A stretch of DNA of 64,000 nt, taken from the NCBI RefSeq assembly GCF_010548305.1, contig NZ_JAAGLV010000024.1, positions 1-64,000 of the forward strand, in the 5' to 3' direction. Positions 42,430 through 52,255 of this stretch are shown here, in pieces. Under the pieces are notes generated by a model that saw only the letters and a program-made list of their open reading frames with translations, was not told where the DNA came from and did not search any database. The DNA comes from Streptomyces sp. SID13031 (GTDB lineage: Bacteria; Actinomycetota; Actinomycetes; Propionibacteriales; Kribbellaceae). How positions within the stretch are numbered: the stretch's first letter is position 1; each line of letters starts with the position of its first letter. The position numbers and the translations under genes were made by a program.

Positions 42430-45400
42430 TCAGCTCGCCAGGCACGACGGGCCCAGCAACGCCTTCAGGTCGGCCATCAGCGATGACGTCGGAGTCACCC
42501 GGAACCGGTCGCCGATCCGCATCACGGTCGTCTTCTGCCGCGCCTGCAGCCGCAGTTGCACCTCGGTCATCCCCGGGTGCGACTGCAGGATGTCGCGCAA
42601 CTGATCGACCAACGGCGGCGTACAGCGGTTGACCGGCATCGTGATGACCACCGGACCGCTCGGGCCCTCGGTCAGGTCGGGCACGGTCACGTCCGACCCG
42701 TTCAACTCGAGCCGGTCGTCGCGGCGCCGGATCCGGCCCTTCATCAAGATGATCGCGTCGTTGGTGAGCAGGTGCGCCGCGAGCTGGTACGCCGAGGAGA
42801 ACATCATCACCTCGATCGAGCCTTCGAGGTCCTCGATCGTGACGATCGCGTAGATGTCACCGCGCTTGTTCACCTTGCGCTGGACCGCGGTGACCAGGCC
42901 GCCGATCGTCACCTGGCTGCCGTCGGGCCGCTCCTCGTCGGCGAGCAGCTGACCGATCGTGCAGTCGGTGCTATTGACGAGCACGTGCTCGACGCCGAAC
43001 AACGGGTGGTCGGAGACGTACAGACCGAGCATGTCGCGCTCGTGCGCGAGCTTGGTCGCCTTGTCCCAGTCCTCGATCTCGGGCACCCGCACGGTCAGCC
43101 GGCTGTTGCCGTCGGCCGGCTGGTCGTCATCACCCATGCTGAACAGGTCGAACTGGCCGTGGGCCTCGTTGCGCTTGAGGTCGATCGCCTCGTCGACGGC
43201 CTGCTCGTGCACCGCGACGACCGCGCGCCGGGCGTGGTTCATCGAGTCGAATGAGCCGGCCTTGGCCAGCGACTCGATCACGCGCTTGTTGCAGACCGGC
43301 AGCGGCACCTTGTCGATGAAGTCGACGAAGTCGATGAACCGGCCCTCGGACTCGCGGGCGCCGACGATCTCGGCCACCACGTTGACGCCGACGTTGCGGA
43401 TCCCGGACAGGCCGAAGCGGATGTCGGTGCCGACCGGGGTGAAGTTCGAGTCGGACTCGTTCACGTCCGGCGGCAGCACCTTGATGCCCATCCGGCGGCA
43501 CTCGTTCAGGTAGATGGCCATCTTGTCCTTGTCGTCCTTCACGGACGTCAGAACAGCCGCCATGTACTCCGCGGGGAAGTTCGCCTTCAGATACGCGGTC
43601 CAGTACGAGACCAGCCCGTACGCCGCCGAGTGCGCCTTGTTGAACGCGTAGTCGGAGAACGGGACCAGGACGTCCCACAGCGCCTTGATCGACTGGGCGG
43701 AGAAGCCGTTGGCCTTCATCCCCTCGGAGAAGCCGACGTACTCCGCGTCGAGCACCTCGCGCTTCTTCTTGCCCATCGCCCGGCGGAGCAGGTCCGCCTT
43801 GCCGAGCGTGTAACCGCCCAGCTGCTGGGCGATCGCCATCACCTGCTCCTGGTAGACGATCAGCCCGTACGTCGTACCGAGGATCGGCTCGAGCGCGACG
43901 GCGAGCTCGTCGTGCGGGTAGCTGATCTCCTGCTGCTTGTTCTTGCGCAGGGCGTAGTTCGTGTGGCTGTTCGCGCCCATCGGGCCGGGCCGGTAGAGCG
44001 CGCCGACGGCCGAGATGTCCTCGAAGTTGTCCGGCTTCATCAGCCGCAGCAGCGCCCGCATCGGGCCGCCGTCGAACTGGAAGACGCCGAGGGTGTCACC
44101 GCGGCCGAGCAGCTCGAAGGTCGGCTGGTCGTCGAGACTGCGGCCCAGCGCATCCAGGTCGAGCGAGATCCCGCGGCTGGCCTCCACGTTCTTGACCGCG
44201 TCGTCCATGATCGTCAGGTTGCGCAGACCCAGGAAGTCCATCTTGACCAGGCCGAGCGTCTCGCAGCTCGGGTAGTCGAACTGGGTGATGATCTGGCCGT
44301 CCTGGTCGCGGCGCATGATCGGGATCAGGTCGATCAGCGGCTCGCTGGACATGATCACGCCGGCCGCGTGCACACCCCACTGGCGCTTCAGGTTCTCCAG
44401 GCCGCGCGCGGTGTCGACGATCTTGCGCACGTCGGCGTCCGCCTCGTACAGCTGGCGGAACTCGCCGGCCTCGGAATACCGCTTGTGCTGCGGGTCGAAG
44501 ATGCCGGACAGCGGCACGTCCTTGCCCATCACCGCGGGCGGCATCGCCTTGGTGATCCGGTCGCCCATCGCGAACGGGTAGTCGAGCACCCGGCCGGCGT
44601 CCTTGATCGCCTGCTTGGCCTTGATCGTGCCGTACGTGACGATCATCGCGACCCGGTCGTCGCCGTACTTCTCGGTGACGTACCGGATCACCTCGGGGCG
44701 GCGACGGTCGTCGAAGTCGATGTCGAAGTCAGGCATCGACATACGTTCCGGGTTGAGGAAGCGCTCGAAGATCAGGCCGTGCTGGAGCGGGTCGAGGTCG
44801 GTGATCCGCATCGCGTACGCGCACATCGAACCGGCACCGGATCCGCGGCCCGGGCCGACCCGGATGCCGTTCTCCTTGGCCCAGTTGATGAAGTCGGCGA
44901 CGACCAGGAAGTAGCCGGCGTAGCCCTTCGAGGTGATCACCTCGATCTCGTACTCCGCCTGCTTGCGCACGTGATCCGGGATGCCCTCGGCGTACCGCTT
45001 GTGCAGGCCGGTCTCGACCTCGGCGACGAACCAGGACTCCTCGTTGTGCCCGTCCGGGCAGGGGAAGCGCGGCATGAACCGGCCCTCCCCCTCGGTGAAG
45101 CTGACCTCGCACCGCTCGGCGATCAGCAGCGTGTTGTCGCAGGCCTCCGGGTAGTCCTTGAACAGCTCGCGCATCTGCGCCGCCGTCTTCAGGTAGAACT
45201 CCTGGGTATCGAACTTGAACCGGTTCGGGTCCGACAGCGTCGAGGCGGACTGCACGCACAGCAGCGCCGCATGCGCTGCCGCGTCGTCGGCGCTGGTGTA
45301 GTGCAGGTCGTTGGTCGCGACCAGCGGCAGACCCAGGTCCTTGGCGAGCCGGAGCAACTCCTTCTGGGTCTTTCGCTCGATCTCCAGGTCGTGGTCCATC

Positions 45401-45975
45401 AGCTCGCAGTAGAAGTTCTCGGCGCCGAAGATGTCGCGGAACTCCGCCGCCGCTTTGACCGCCTCGTCGTACTGGCCGAGTCGCAGCCGGGTCTGGATCT
45501 CGCCGCCGACGCAGCCGGTCGTCCCGATCAGGCCCTGGCCGTAGGTCTGCAGCAGTTCGCGGTCGATTCGCGGCTTGAAGTAGTACCCCTCCAGGCTGGC
45601 CAGCGACGCCATCCGGAACAGGTTGTGCATACCGGTGTTGTTCCGGGCCAGCAAGGTCATATGCGTGTACGCCCCGCCGCCGGAGACGTCGTCGCGACCG
45701 GAGCCCGCGTCGCCCCACTTGACCCGTTTGCGGTCGCTGCGGTGCGTCTGCGGTGTCAGGTAGGCCTCTACGCCGAGGATGGGCTTGACGTCGTACTTCT
45801 TCGCCGTCTTCCAGAACTCGTACGCCCCGAACACATAGCCGTGGTCGGTGGTGGCGAGCGCGGGCATGCCCATCTCCTGGGCGGCTTTGAACAACTCGTC
45901 GATCCGCGCGGCGCCGTCCAGCATCGAGTACTCGGTGTGGTTGTGCAGGTGCACGAAACTGTCGGCGGACGCCAT
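42430..45975 (-). CDS. dnaE: DNA polymerase III subunit alpha (DnaE1)
   Basis: The 1181-residue replicative polymerase has an N-terminal PHP domain (VHLHNHTEYSMLDGAARIDEL), the catalytic aspartates in MPDFDIDFDDRRRPEV near residue 413, and the gate motif GPGRGSGAGSMCAYAMRITDLDPL. Helix-hairpin-helix and OB-fold (VTIGGLVTAVQRKVNKRGDIYAIVTIEDLEG) regions follow. It is the essential DnaE1 type, not the error-prone ImuC/DnaE2. The ATG at 45975 is chosen because it begins the PHP fold. Confidence 0.97.
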   Translation of the reverse strand: MASADSFVHLHNHTEYSMLDGAARIDELFKAAQEMGMPALATTDHGYVFGAYEFWKTAKKYDVKPILGVEAYLTPQTHRSDRKRVKWGDAGSGRDDVSGGGAYTHMTLLARNNTGMHNLFRMASLASLEGYYFKPRIDRELLQTYGQGLIGTTGCVGGEIQTRLRLGQYDEAVKAAAEFRDIFGAENFYCELMDHDLEIERKTQKELLRLAKDLGLPLVATNDLHYTSADDAAAHAALLCVQSASTLSDPNRFKFDTQEFYLKTAAQMRELFKDYPEACDNTLLIAERCEVSFTEGEGRFMPRFPCPDGHNEESWFVAEVETGLHKRYAEGIPDHVRKQAEYEIEVITSKGYAGYFLVVADFINWAKENGIRVGPGRGSGAGSMCAYAMRITDLDPLQHGLIFERFLNPERMSMPDFDIDFDDRRRPEVIRYVTEKYGDDRVAMIVTYGTIKAKQAIKDAGRVLDYPFAMGDRITKAMPPAVMGKDVPLSGIFDPQHKRYSEAGEFRQLYEADADVRKIVDTARGLENLKRQWGVHAAGVIMSSEPLIDLIPIMRRDQDGQIITQFDYPSCETLGLVKMDFLGLRNLTIMDDAVKNVEASRGISLDLDALGRSLDDQPTFELLGRGDTLGVFQFDGGPMRALLRLMKPDNFEDISAVGALYRPGPMGANSHTNYALRKNKQQEISYPHDELAVALEPILGTTYGLIVYQEQVMAIAQQLGGYTLGKADLLRRAMGKKKREVLDAEYVGFSEGMKANGFSAQSIKALWDVLVPFSDYAFNKAHSAAYGLVSYWTAYLKANFPAEYMAAVLTSVKDDKDKMAIYLNECRRMGIKVLPPDVNESDSNFTPVGTDIRFGLSGIRNVGVNVVAEIVGARESEGRFIDFVDFIDKVPLPVCNKRVIESLAKAGSFDSMNHARRAVVAVHEQAVDEAIDLKRNEAHGQFDLFSMGDDDQPADGNSRLTVRVPEIEDWDKATKLAHERDMLGLYVSDHPLFGVEHVLVNSTDCTIGQLLADEERPDGSQVTIGGLVTAVQRKVNKRGDIYAIVTIEDLEGSIEVMMFSSAYQLAAHLLTNDAIILMKGRIRRRDDRLELNGSDVTVPDLTEGPSGPVVITMPVNRCTPPLVDQLRDILQSHPGMTEVQLRLQARQKTTVMRIGDRFRVTPTSSLMADLKALLGPSCLAS

Positions 45976-46150
45976 GTCTTCGCAGACCTCCCAGAGGCGT
46001 GAATGAGCGGGACTGGAACACCATATGCGCGGCCATGGACAGTCTTTGAACTGGCTCACCGGGGGCGAGATCGGCCGCCCGGTATCCGGGCGAAGACAAC
46101 ACCACTTCCACACCAGTCGGCCATACCTCCGCCGCCCGGAGGTACGGCGT

Positions 46151-47083
46151 TTACTGGTCGCCGGCGAGCTGGTTCAGGGCGTTGTCGAGGTCTTCGGGGT
46201 ACTGCGAGGTGTACTCGACGTACTCTCCGCTGCCCGGGTGCGCGAAGCCGAGGCGCATGGCGTGCAGCCACTGACGGGACAGCTGGAGCCGCTCGGACAG
46301 GACCGGGTCGGCGCCGTACGTCAGGTCGCCTGCGCACGGGTGGCCGATGGCGGCCATGTGGACGCGGATCTGGTGCGTCCGGCCGGTCTCCAGGGTGATC
46401 TCGAGCAGGGTGGCGAAACGGAAGGCCTCGAGCGTCTCGTAGTGCGTCACGCTCGGTTTGCCACCCGCGACGACGCCGAACTTGTAGTCGTGGTGCGGGT
46501 GCCGGTCGATCGGCGCGTCCACGGTGCCGGTGAACGGGTCGGGATGACCCTGGACCAGCGCGTGGTAGATCTTCGTGACCGTGCGCTCCTTGAAGGCGCG
46601 CTTGAGCACGGTGTAGCTGTACTCCGTCTTCGCGACCACCATCAGCCCGGAGGTGCCGACGTCGAGGCGGTGCACGATGCCCTTGCGCTCGGCGGCGCCG
46701 CTGGTGGAGATGTTGAAGCCGGCCCCGGCCAGGTGGCCGATCACGGTCGGGCCGGTCCAGCCCGGTGACGGGTGGGCGGCGACTCCGACCGGCTTGTCGA
46801 CGACGATGATCTCGTCGTCGTCGTGCACGATCCGGAGGTTGTCGACGGTCTCCGGTACGACCTTGATCTCACCTGGCGGCGGGGGCAGCTCGACGTCGAG
46901 CATCACGCCGGCCGAGACGCGGGCCGACTTGAGCGCCGGGGAGCCGTCCATCTGGACCAGGCCGGACTCGATCATCTCGGCGGCCTTGGTCCGGGAGACG
47001 CCGAAGAGGCGGGACAGGGCCGCGTCGAGGCGTTCACCGGCGAGGCCGTCGGGAACCATCACCGTGCGTGCGTCGCCGCTCAT
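46151..47083 (-). CDS. RluD-family rRNA pseudouridine synthase
   Basis: The 310-residue enzyme has an N-terminal S4 domain (GERLDAALSRLFGVSRTKAAEMIESGLV) and the catalytic block IVHRLDVGTSGLMVVAKTEYSY, whose Asp is the nucleophile. GRTHQIRVHMAAIGHPCAGDLTYG supports the RluA/RluC/RluD group. It probably modifies helix 69 of 23S rRNA. It overlaps lspA by ATGA, a pairing widespread in actinobacteria. Confidence 0.93.
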   Translation of the reverse strand: MSGDARTVMVPDGLAGERLDAALSRLFGVSRTKAAEMIESGLVQMDGSPALKSARVSAGVMLDVELPPPPGEIKVVPETVDNLRIVHDDDEIIVVDKPVGVAAHPSPGWTGPTVIGHLAGAGFNISTSGAAERKGIVHRLDVGTSGLMVVAKTEYSYTVLKRAFKERTVTKIYHALVQGHPDPFTGTVDAPIDRHPHHDYKFGVVAGGKPSVTHYETLEAFRFATLLEITLETGRTHQIRVHMAAIGHPCAGDLTYGADPVLSERLQLSRQWLHAMRLGFAHPGSGEYVEYTSQYPEDLDNALNQLAGDQ

Positions 47084-47739
47084 TTTTTCCCTACATCTTT
47101 GCTGCCGTCGAGTTTGATGCCGCGCAGGGTCTGGATGACCAGCAGGATCGCGGCCGAGGTGACGGCCATGTCGGCGACGTTGAAGATCGCCCAGTGCGGC
47201 GTCTGCAGGAAGTCGACGACGTGCCCGTGGAACGGCGACGGCTCGCGGAACACCCGGTCGGTGATGTTGCCGATCGCGCCGCCGAACAGCAACCCGAACG
47301 CCACCGCCCAGCCGATCGAGCCCAGCCGGCGCGACAACCAGACGACGCCGATCGCCACGATGATCTGAATCGCGCTGATCACCGGCGTGAAGTCCGACCC
47401 GAGACTGAAAGCAGCCCCCGGATTCCGGATCAGGTTGAACTTCAGCAGCGAGCCGACAACGTCGACCGGCTCCCCCGGCGTCAGGTGGTGCAGCGCGAGC
47501 ACCTTGGTCAGCTGATCAAGCCCGAGCACGAGCAGACCGACCACCCCGAACAACGCCACCAACCCGCGCCGCCCGCCGGCCCCGCTCGCGGGCGTAGTAC
47601 CGGCGGCGGTTTCATCCGGGGACGACGAGGAACCGGCCGACTCGAGGTCGGCCGGTTCTGTCTGTGGTGGTACTGACTCGTCCCCTGGCAGGTGGGACTG
47701 TCCTGATTCGCTCAGCGGCGTTCTTCGCGTTCTTTGCAT
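47080..47739 (-). CDS. lspA: Lipoprotein signal peptidase LspA
   Basis: The 219-residue aspartyl protease removes signal peptides from prolipoproteins. The catalytic motifs NPGAAFSLGS, GGAIGNITDRVF and VVDFLQTPHWAIFNVADMAV hold the two aspartates. Four membrane helices are seen. It has an unusually long polar N-terminus of about 65 residues before the first helix. No better start exists: the ATG at 47739 lies inside the preceding TraR-type gene. Confidence 0.93.
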   Translation of the reverse strand: MQRTRRTPLSESGQSHLPGDESVPPQTEPADLESAGSSSSPDETAAGTTPASGAGGRRGLVALFGVVGLLVLGLDQLTKVLALHHLTPGEPVDVVGSLLKFNLIRNPGAAFSLGSDFTPVISAIQIIVAIGVVWLSRRLGSIGWAVAFGLLFGGAIGNITDRVFREPSPFHGHVVDFLQTPHWAIFNVADMAVTSAAILLVIQTLRGIKLDGSKDVGKK

Positions 47740-48326
47740 GACACGCACAGTGTCGCACGCGGGAACGCCTGCAACCGACCCTTGCCGATCGCCTTGCCAC
47801 AGCTCTCGCAGACGCCGTAGGTGCCGTCGTCGATCCGGGACAGCGCCCGCTCGATCTGGTCGAGCATGTCGCTCGCGTTCCTGGCCAGCGACATCTCGTG
47901 GTCGCGCTCCAGCGTCGTCGAGCCGACGTCGGCCTGGTCGTTGCCCGCCCCGTCGCCACCGTCGCGGAGCAGCCCGACGATCTCCTGCTCGGCGTCGCGG
48001 ATCTCTTCCTTCAGGTGCACCGCGTCGGCCTCGAGCTCAGTGCGGAGCTCCACCATCTCGGCCCTGGTCCACGGCGTCTCGCCGTCCTTGACCGTGAGGT
48101 TCTCGGCCTTTTTCGCGGGCGCCTTGGCCGGCGCGGTTGCCGGGGTCCGGTTCTCGTTCGTCTTCATGGCCACCCTCTTCGTCGATGTCTGCTTGGCAGG
48201 AGCTTTGATAGCTGACGACTGTTTGGCCGGGGCCTTGACGGCGACCGGCTCGGCGGAGCTCGCGGCGCTTTTCTTGGCCGCGGCGGGACGTCTGGGGGCG
48301 GACTTCTTCGGAGCCGGTGCAGCCAT
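47712..48326 (-). CDS. TraR/DksA-type zinc-finger protein with a basic N-terminal tail
   Basis: The 204-residue protein has about 80 residues rich in Lys, Ala and Pro (KKSAPRRPAAAKKSA, APAKQSS repeats), then the DksA/TraR coiled coil and four-cysteine finger CESCGKAIGKGRL with CVSCK. DksA-like proteins bind the RNA polymerase secondary channel. The coiled-coil tip region (DQADVGSTTLERDHEMSLARN) does not show the classic DxxDxA motif. The tail resembles histone-H1-like domains and may bind DNA. It overlaps lspA by 28 bp. Confidence 0.88.
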   Translation of the reverse strand: MAAPAPKKSAPRRPAAAKKSAASSAEPVAVKAPAKQSSAIKAPAKQTSTKRVAMKTNENRTPATAPAKAPAKKAENLTVKDGETPWTRAEMVELRTELEADAVHLKEEIRDAEQEIVGLLRDGGDGAGNDQADVGSTTLERDHEMSLARNASDMLDQIERALSRIDDGTYGVCESCGKAIGKGRLQAFPRATLCVSCKEREERR

Positions 48327-48629
48327 GGTCGACTACCCCCTGCCTTCGTCGGAGACTGAAGCGGACTGGTCGCAAGACAGTAGGTCACGTGAAAGCCACG
48401 CGCCAGCCCGACGCGCAGGCCGTGGACATACGGTAGTCGCTTCTTCAAGCCCACTCGATGTTCCGCGCGTCACAGCCGTATTTCGGACCTTGTTCAGGCA
48501 AGCAATTGCTTCAGTTTCGGCCGGGTCTCAGCCTCACTTCGGCACCCGCAGGAGCATTGTCGGCCAGGAACCACCGGCTGACCACCGATTAACGATTCGT
48601 AACCGGCTGGAACGGAGTCGTACACTTGT
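48327..48629. other. Intergenic region between the TraR-type gene and the ileS leader
   Basis: No coding sequence is supported here. It must hold the minus-strand promoter of the TraR-type gene and the plus-strand promoter of ileS. TACACT at 48621-48626 is a fair -10 element for ileS, without a clear -35. Confidence 0.4.
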
Positions 48630-48631
48630 CC

Positions 48632-48839
48632 CGCACACCGCGAGGCAGTGATGGGGCCATCACCCCGGAGCCGCCGGAAGAACGGTCCGTCCAAGGACTC
48701 ACTAGACCCGGCTGCGGAGCGTAACGAAGTGGGTCGCCATCCGGCGGCCAAGGAGGGTGGTACCGCGGAGCCCGGCGACGACGCCGGCGCCTCGTCCCTT
48801 CGTCCAGCAGGCACGACGCTCGACGAAGGACGAAGGAAC
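48632..48839 (+). promoter_or_regulatory. T-box riboswitch of ileS (translational type)
   Basis: The invariant T-box element AGGGTGGTACCGCGG lies at 48754-48768. A short GTGATGG/CCATCAC hairpin (48648-48663) near the 5' end resembles the ultrashort stem I of actinobacterial ileS T-boxes, with an ATC isoleucine codon at 48659-48661 as probable specifier. Downstream, CCTTCGTCC (48797-48805) pairs exactly with GGACGAAGG (48828-48836), the ileS Shine-Dalgarno region. Uncharged tRNA-Ile binding would free the ribosome site. Ends are approximate. Confidence 0.92.
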
Positions 48840-51800
48840 ATGGCGGATACCCCCACCACAGCGCCTACCAGCTCTCCGTGGAAACAGATCCCGGCCCAGG
48901 TCGATCTGCCCGCGATCGAGCGCGGCGTGCTCGCCCACTGGGACAGCCAGGACACCTTCGCCAAGAGTCTCGAGCAGACCGCCGGCGGTGAGCCGTGGAC
49001 CTTCTTCGAGGGCCCGCCGACCGCGAACGGGATGCCCGGCACGCACCACATCGAGGCGCGCGTCTTCAAGGACGTCTTCCCGCGCTATCGGACGATGAAG
49101 GGCTTCTCGGTCGAGCGCAAGGCCGGCTGGGACTGCCACGGCCTGCCGGTCGAGGTCGCGGTGGAGAAGGAGCTCGGCTTCAACGGCAAGAAGGACATCG
49201 AGGCCTTCGGGATCGCCGAGTTCAACGCCAAGTGCCGCGAGTCCGTCGTCCGGCACGTCGACGCCTTCGCCGACCTGACCACCCGGATGGGCTACTGGGT
49301 CGATATGGAGCACCCGTACCGGACGATGGACCCCGAGTACGTGCAGTCCGTCTGGTGGTCGCTCAAGCAGATCCACGACAAGGGCCAGCTGGTCGAGGAC
49401 TACCGCATCACGCCGTACTGCCCCCGCTGCGGCACCGGCCTGTCGGACCACGAGCTGGCGCAGGGCTACGAGACGGTCGTCGACCCGTCGGTCTACGTCC
49501 GCTTCCCACTCACCTCCGGCCCGCTCGCAGGCAAGGCGGCGATGCTGGTCTGGACGACGACCCCCTGGACCCTCGTGTCCAACACGGCCGTCGCAGTACA
49601 CCCGGACGTCGACTATGTGGTCGCCACCGACGGCAATGAGTCGCTGGTCGTGGCTGAGCCGCTGCTGAGCTCGCTCGGCGAGGGCTGGACGGTCACCGAC
49701 CGGTACGTCGGGCGCGACATGGAGCGGTGGACGTACCAGCGCCCGTTCGAGCTCGTGGAGTTCACTGAGCCGGCGCATTACGTAGTACTGGCCGAGTATG
49801 TGACCACTGAGGACGGTACTGGTCTGGTGCACCAGGCCCCCGCGTTCGGCGCCGACGACCTCATCGTCAGCCGGGCCTACGACCTGCCGGTGGTCAACCC
49901 GGTCGAGTCCGACGGAACCTTCAAGGCGGAAGTACCGCTGGTCGGCGGGCAGTTCTTCAAGAAGGCCGACGAGGACCTGGTCAACGACCTGCGCGACCGC
50001 GGTGTCCTGTTCAAGCACGTGCCGTACGAGCACCCGTACCCGCACTGCTGGCGCTGCCACACCCCGGTCATGTACTACGCGCTGCCCTCCTGGTACATCC
50101 GCACCACCCAGGTGAAGGACGCGCTGCTCCGGGAGAACGAGAAGACCAACTGGTTCCCGGAGTCGGTCCAGTGGGGCAGGTACGGCGACTGGCTGCGCAA
50201 CAACATCGACTGGGCCGTCTCCCGCTCCCGCTTCTGGGGTACGCCGCTGCCGATCTGGCGGTGCGCCGACGACCACCAGGTCTGCGTGGGCTCGCTGGCC
50301 GAGCTCGGTGAGCTGGCCGGCCAGGACCTGAGCGCGACCGACCCGCACCGGCCGTTCGTCGACGACATCACCTTCGCCTGCCCGACCTGTGGCGAGGAGT
50401 CGACCCGGGTGGCCGAGGTGATCGACGCCTGGTACGACTCGGGCGCGATGCCGTTCGCGCAGTGGGGTTACCCGTGGGCCGAGGGGTCGCAGGAGAAGTT
50501 CAAGAAGTCCTACCCGGCCGACTTCATCTCCGAGGCGATCGACCAGACCCGCGGCTGGTTCTACACGCTGATGGCGATCGGCACGCTGGTGTTCGACGAG
50601 TCGTCGTACCGCAACGTCGTCTGCCTCGGGCACATCCTGGCCGAGGACGGCCGGAAAATGTCCAAGCACCTGGGCAACATCCTCGAGCCGATCCCGTTGA
50701 TGGACAACCACAGTGCCGACGCGGTGCGCTGGTTCATGGCCTGCTCCGGCTCGCCCTGGAAGGCACGCGGCATCGGGCCGAACGTGCTCAACGAGATCGT
50801 CCGCAAGGTGCTGCTGACGTACTGGAACACGGTCGCCTTCCACGCGCTCTACGCGCGGCTGGCCGACTGGTCGCCGAGTGCGGAGGCGCCGCCGGTGGCG
50901 GAGCGTTCAGTGCTCGATCGGTGGCTCGTCAGCGAGACACACCGGCTGGTCCGCGACACGGACGAGGCGTATGCGGCGTACGACACGCAGAAGCTCGGTG
51001 CGCTGATCAGCCAGTTCGTCGACGCGCTGTCCAACTGGTACGTCCGTCGCTCGCGCCGCCGTTTCTGGGCGGGTGACGCCGGCGCGCTGGCCACGCTGCA
51101 CGAGACGCTCGACGTGCTGACCCGGCTGATGGCGCCGCTCACCCCGTTCGTGACCGAGCGGGTCTGGCAGGACGCGTTCCGGCCGGTCACGCCGGGGCTG
51201 GCGGAATCGGTGCACCTTTCCGCCTTCCCGCAGTACGACGAGACGGTGATCGATGACCGGCTCGCGACGCACGTGTCGATGGCGCGGCGGGTCGTCGAGC
51301 TGGGCCGGTCGGCGCGGGCCGAGGCGAAAGTCCGGACCCGGCAGCCGCTCGGCCGGGCGCTGGTCGGGTCGGCCGCGATCGCGGATCTGGACGACGAACT
51401 GCTCCGCGAGATCGCGGAGGAGCTGAACGTCGGCGCGGTGGCGCCGCTGTCCTCCGCGGGCAAGGACCTGATCGACTACTCCGCGAAGGGCAACTTCCGC
51501 GAGCTCGGCAAGCGCTTCGCCAAGCAGACGCCGGTGGTCGCAGCCGCCATCGCCGCCGCTGATGCTGCGAGCCTGGCCGCCTCCTTGAAGGTAGCCGGTA
51601 CTGCGACCGTGGTGGTCGACGGCGAAGACGTAGAGGTCAGCGCCGCCGAGGTGCTGCTCTCGGAACGCCCCCGCGAAGGCTGGTCGGTAGTCAACGAGCA
51701 GGGCGAGACAGTTGCCCTCGACCTGGAGATCACCCCGGAACTGAAGCAGGCCGGCCTGGCCCGAGAGGTAGTCCGCACGCTCCAGGAGGCCCGCAAGAAC

Positions 51801-52007
51801 TCCGGCCTCGAGGTCGCCGACCGAATCACCGTCTGGCTCACCAGCACCGACCCCGAACTATCCGATGCCCTGGGCAAGCACGCCGACGAGATCGCCCGCG
51901 AGGTCCTGGCCACCACCCTCACCCAGTCGGCGCCCCCGGCCACCGGCACCCTCACCACCGACACCGACGAAGACCTCGGCCTCACCTTCTGGCTGACAAA
52001 AGCCTGA
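48840..52007 (+). CDS. ileS: Isoleucyl-tRNA synthetase with a GxHH signature
   Basis: The 1055-residue class I synthetase charges tRNA-Ile. The HIGH-region reads PPTANGMPGTHHIEAR, where HxGH is replaced by G-T-H-H (residues 67-70). KMSKH is near residue 606. The CP1 editing domain includes WTTTPWTLVSNTAVAVHPD, and the tRNA-binding domain follows DRWLVSETHRLV. Length and motifs fit the eukaryote-like IleRS2 group, which tolerates mupirocin. The GxHH variant is reported to give still stronger tolerance. The ATG at 48840 follows GAAGGA and is under T-box control. Confidence 0.95.
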   Translation: MADTPTTAPTSSPWKQIPAQVDLPAIERGVLAHWDSQDTFAKSLEQTAGGEPWTFFEGPPTANGMPGTHHIEARVFKDVFPRYRTMKGFSVERKAGWDCHGLPVEVAVEKELGFNGKKDIEAFGIAEFNAKCRESVVRHVDAFADLTTRMGYWVDMEHPYRTMDPEYVQSVWWSLKQIHDKGQLVEDYRITPYCPRCGTGLSDHELAQGYETVVDPSVYVRFPLTSGPLAGKAAMLVWTTTPWTLVSNTAVAVHPDVDYVVATDGNESLVVAEPLLSSLGEGWTVTDRYVGRDMERWTYQRPFELVEFTEPAHYVVLAEYVTTEDGTGLVHQAPAFGADDLIVSRAYDLPVVNPVESDGTFKAEVPLVGGQFFKKADEDLVNDLRDRGVLFKHVPYEHPYPHCWRCHTPVMYYALPSWYIRTTQVKDALLRENEKTNWFPESVQWGRYGDWLRNNIDWAVSRSRFWGTPLPIWRCADDHQVCVGSLAELGELAGQDLSATDPHRPFVDDITFACPTCGEESTRVAEVIDAWYDSGAMPFAQWGYPWAEGSQEKFKKSYPADFISEAIDQTRGWFYTLMAIGTLVFDESSYRNVVCLGHILAEDGRKMSKHLGNILEPIPLMDNHSADAVRWFMACSGSPWKARGIGPNVLNEIVRKVLLTYWNTVAFHALYARLADWSPSAEAPPVAERSVLDRWLVSETHRLVRDTDEAYAAYDTQKLGALISQFVDALSNWYVRRSRRRFWAGDAGALATLHETLDVLTRLMAPLTPFVTERVWQDAFRPVTPGLAESVHLSAFPQYDETVIDDRLATHVSMARRVVELGRSARAEAKVRTRQPLGRALVGSAAIADLDDELLREIAEELNVGAVAPLSSAGKDLIDYSAKGNFRELGKRFAKQTPVVAAAIAAADAASLAASLKVAGTATVVVDGEDVEVSAAEVLLSERPREGWSVVNEQGETVALDLEITPELKQAGLAREVVRTLQEARKNSGLEVADRITVWLTSTDPELSDALGKHADEIAREVLATTLTQSAPPATGTLTTDTDEDLGLTFWLTKA

Positions 52008-52040
52008 CAATCGGCCGCCGTTTCGCAGCGCGATCACTCA

Positions 52041-52064
52041 GCGCGGCGGGGAGACTCGCCGCGC
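52041..52064 (+). terminator. Terminator after ileS
   Basis: GCGCGGCG and CGCCGCGC (52041-52048, 52057-52064) form a perfect 8-bp stem with an eight-base loop, 33 bases past the ileS stop. No T-run follows. Confidence 0.55.
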
Positions 52065-52255
52065 CCCGTCGGATCCGCGGGAGAAACCGTCTCAGTGCTG
52101 AGATTGGCGCCGTATCGGCTGTGGATCACCGGGGTCGCCACGCTCAGTGGACAGAAGGCCCCACTGACCTGGCCGTAGATTCCGGCGGCCAGTGGTGGGG
52201 ACCCTTAGTCAGGAAAGAACAACGCTGTGTCACAAAAGTCCGGACATGACAAAGA

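Noticed and set aside
43630..46002. 790-codon open frame antisense to dnaE
   Set aside because: It is a shadow of the DnaE frame with no recognisable motif. Similar antisense frames lie over the ligase gene (17394-19187) and recQ (33596-35893).
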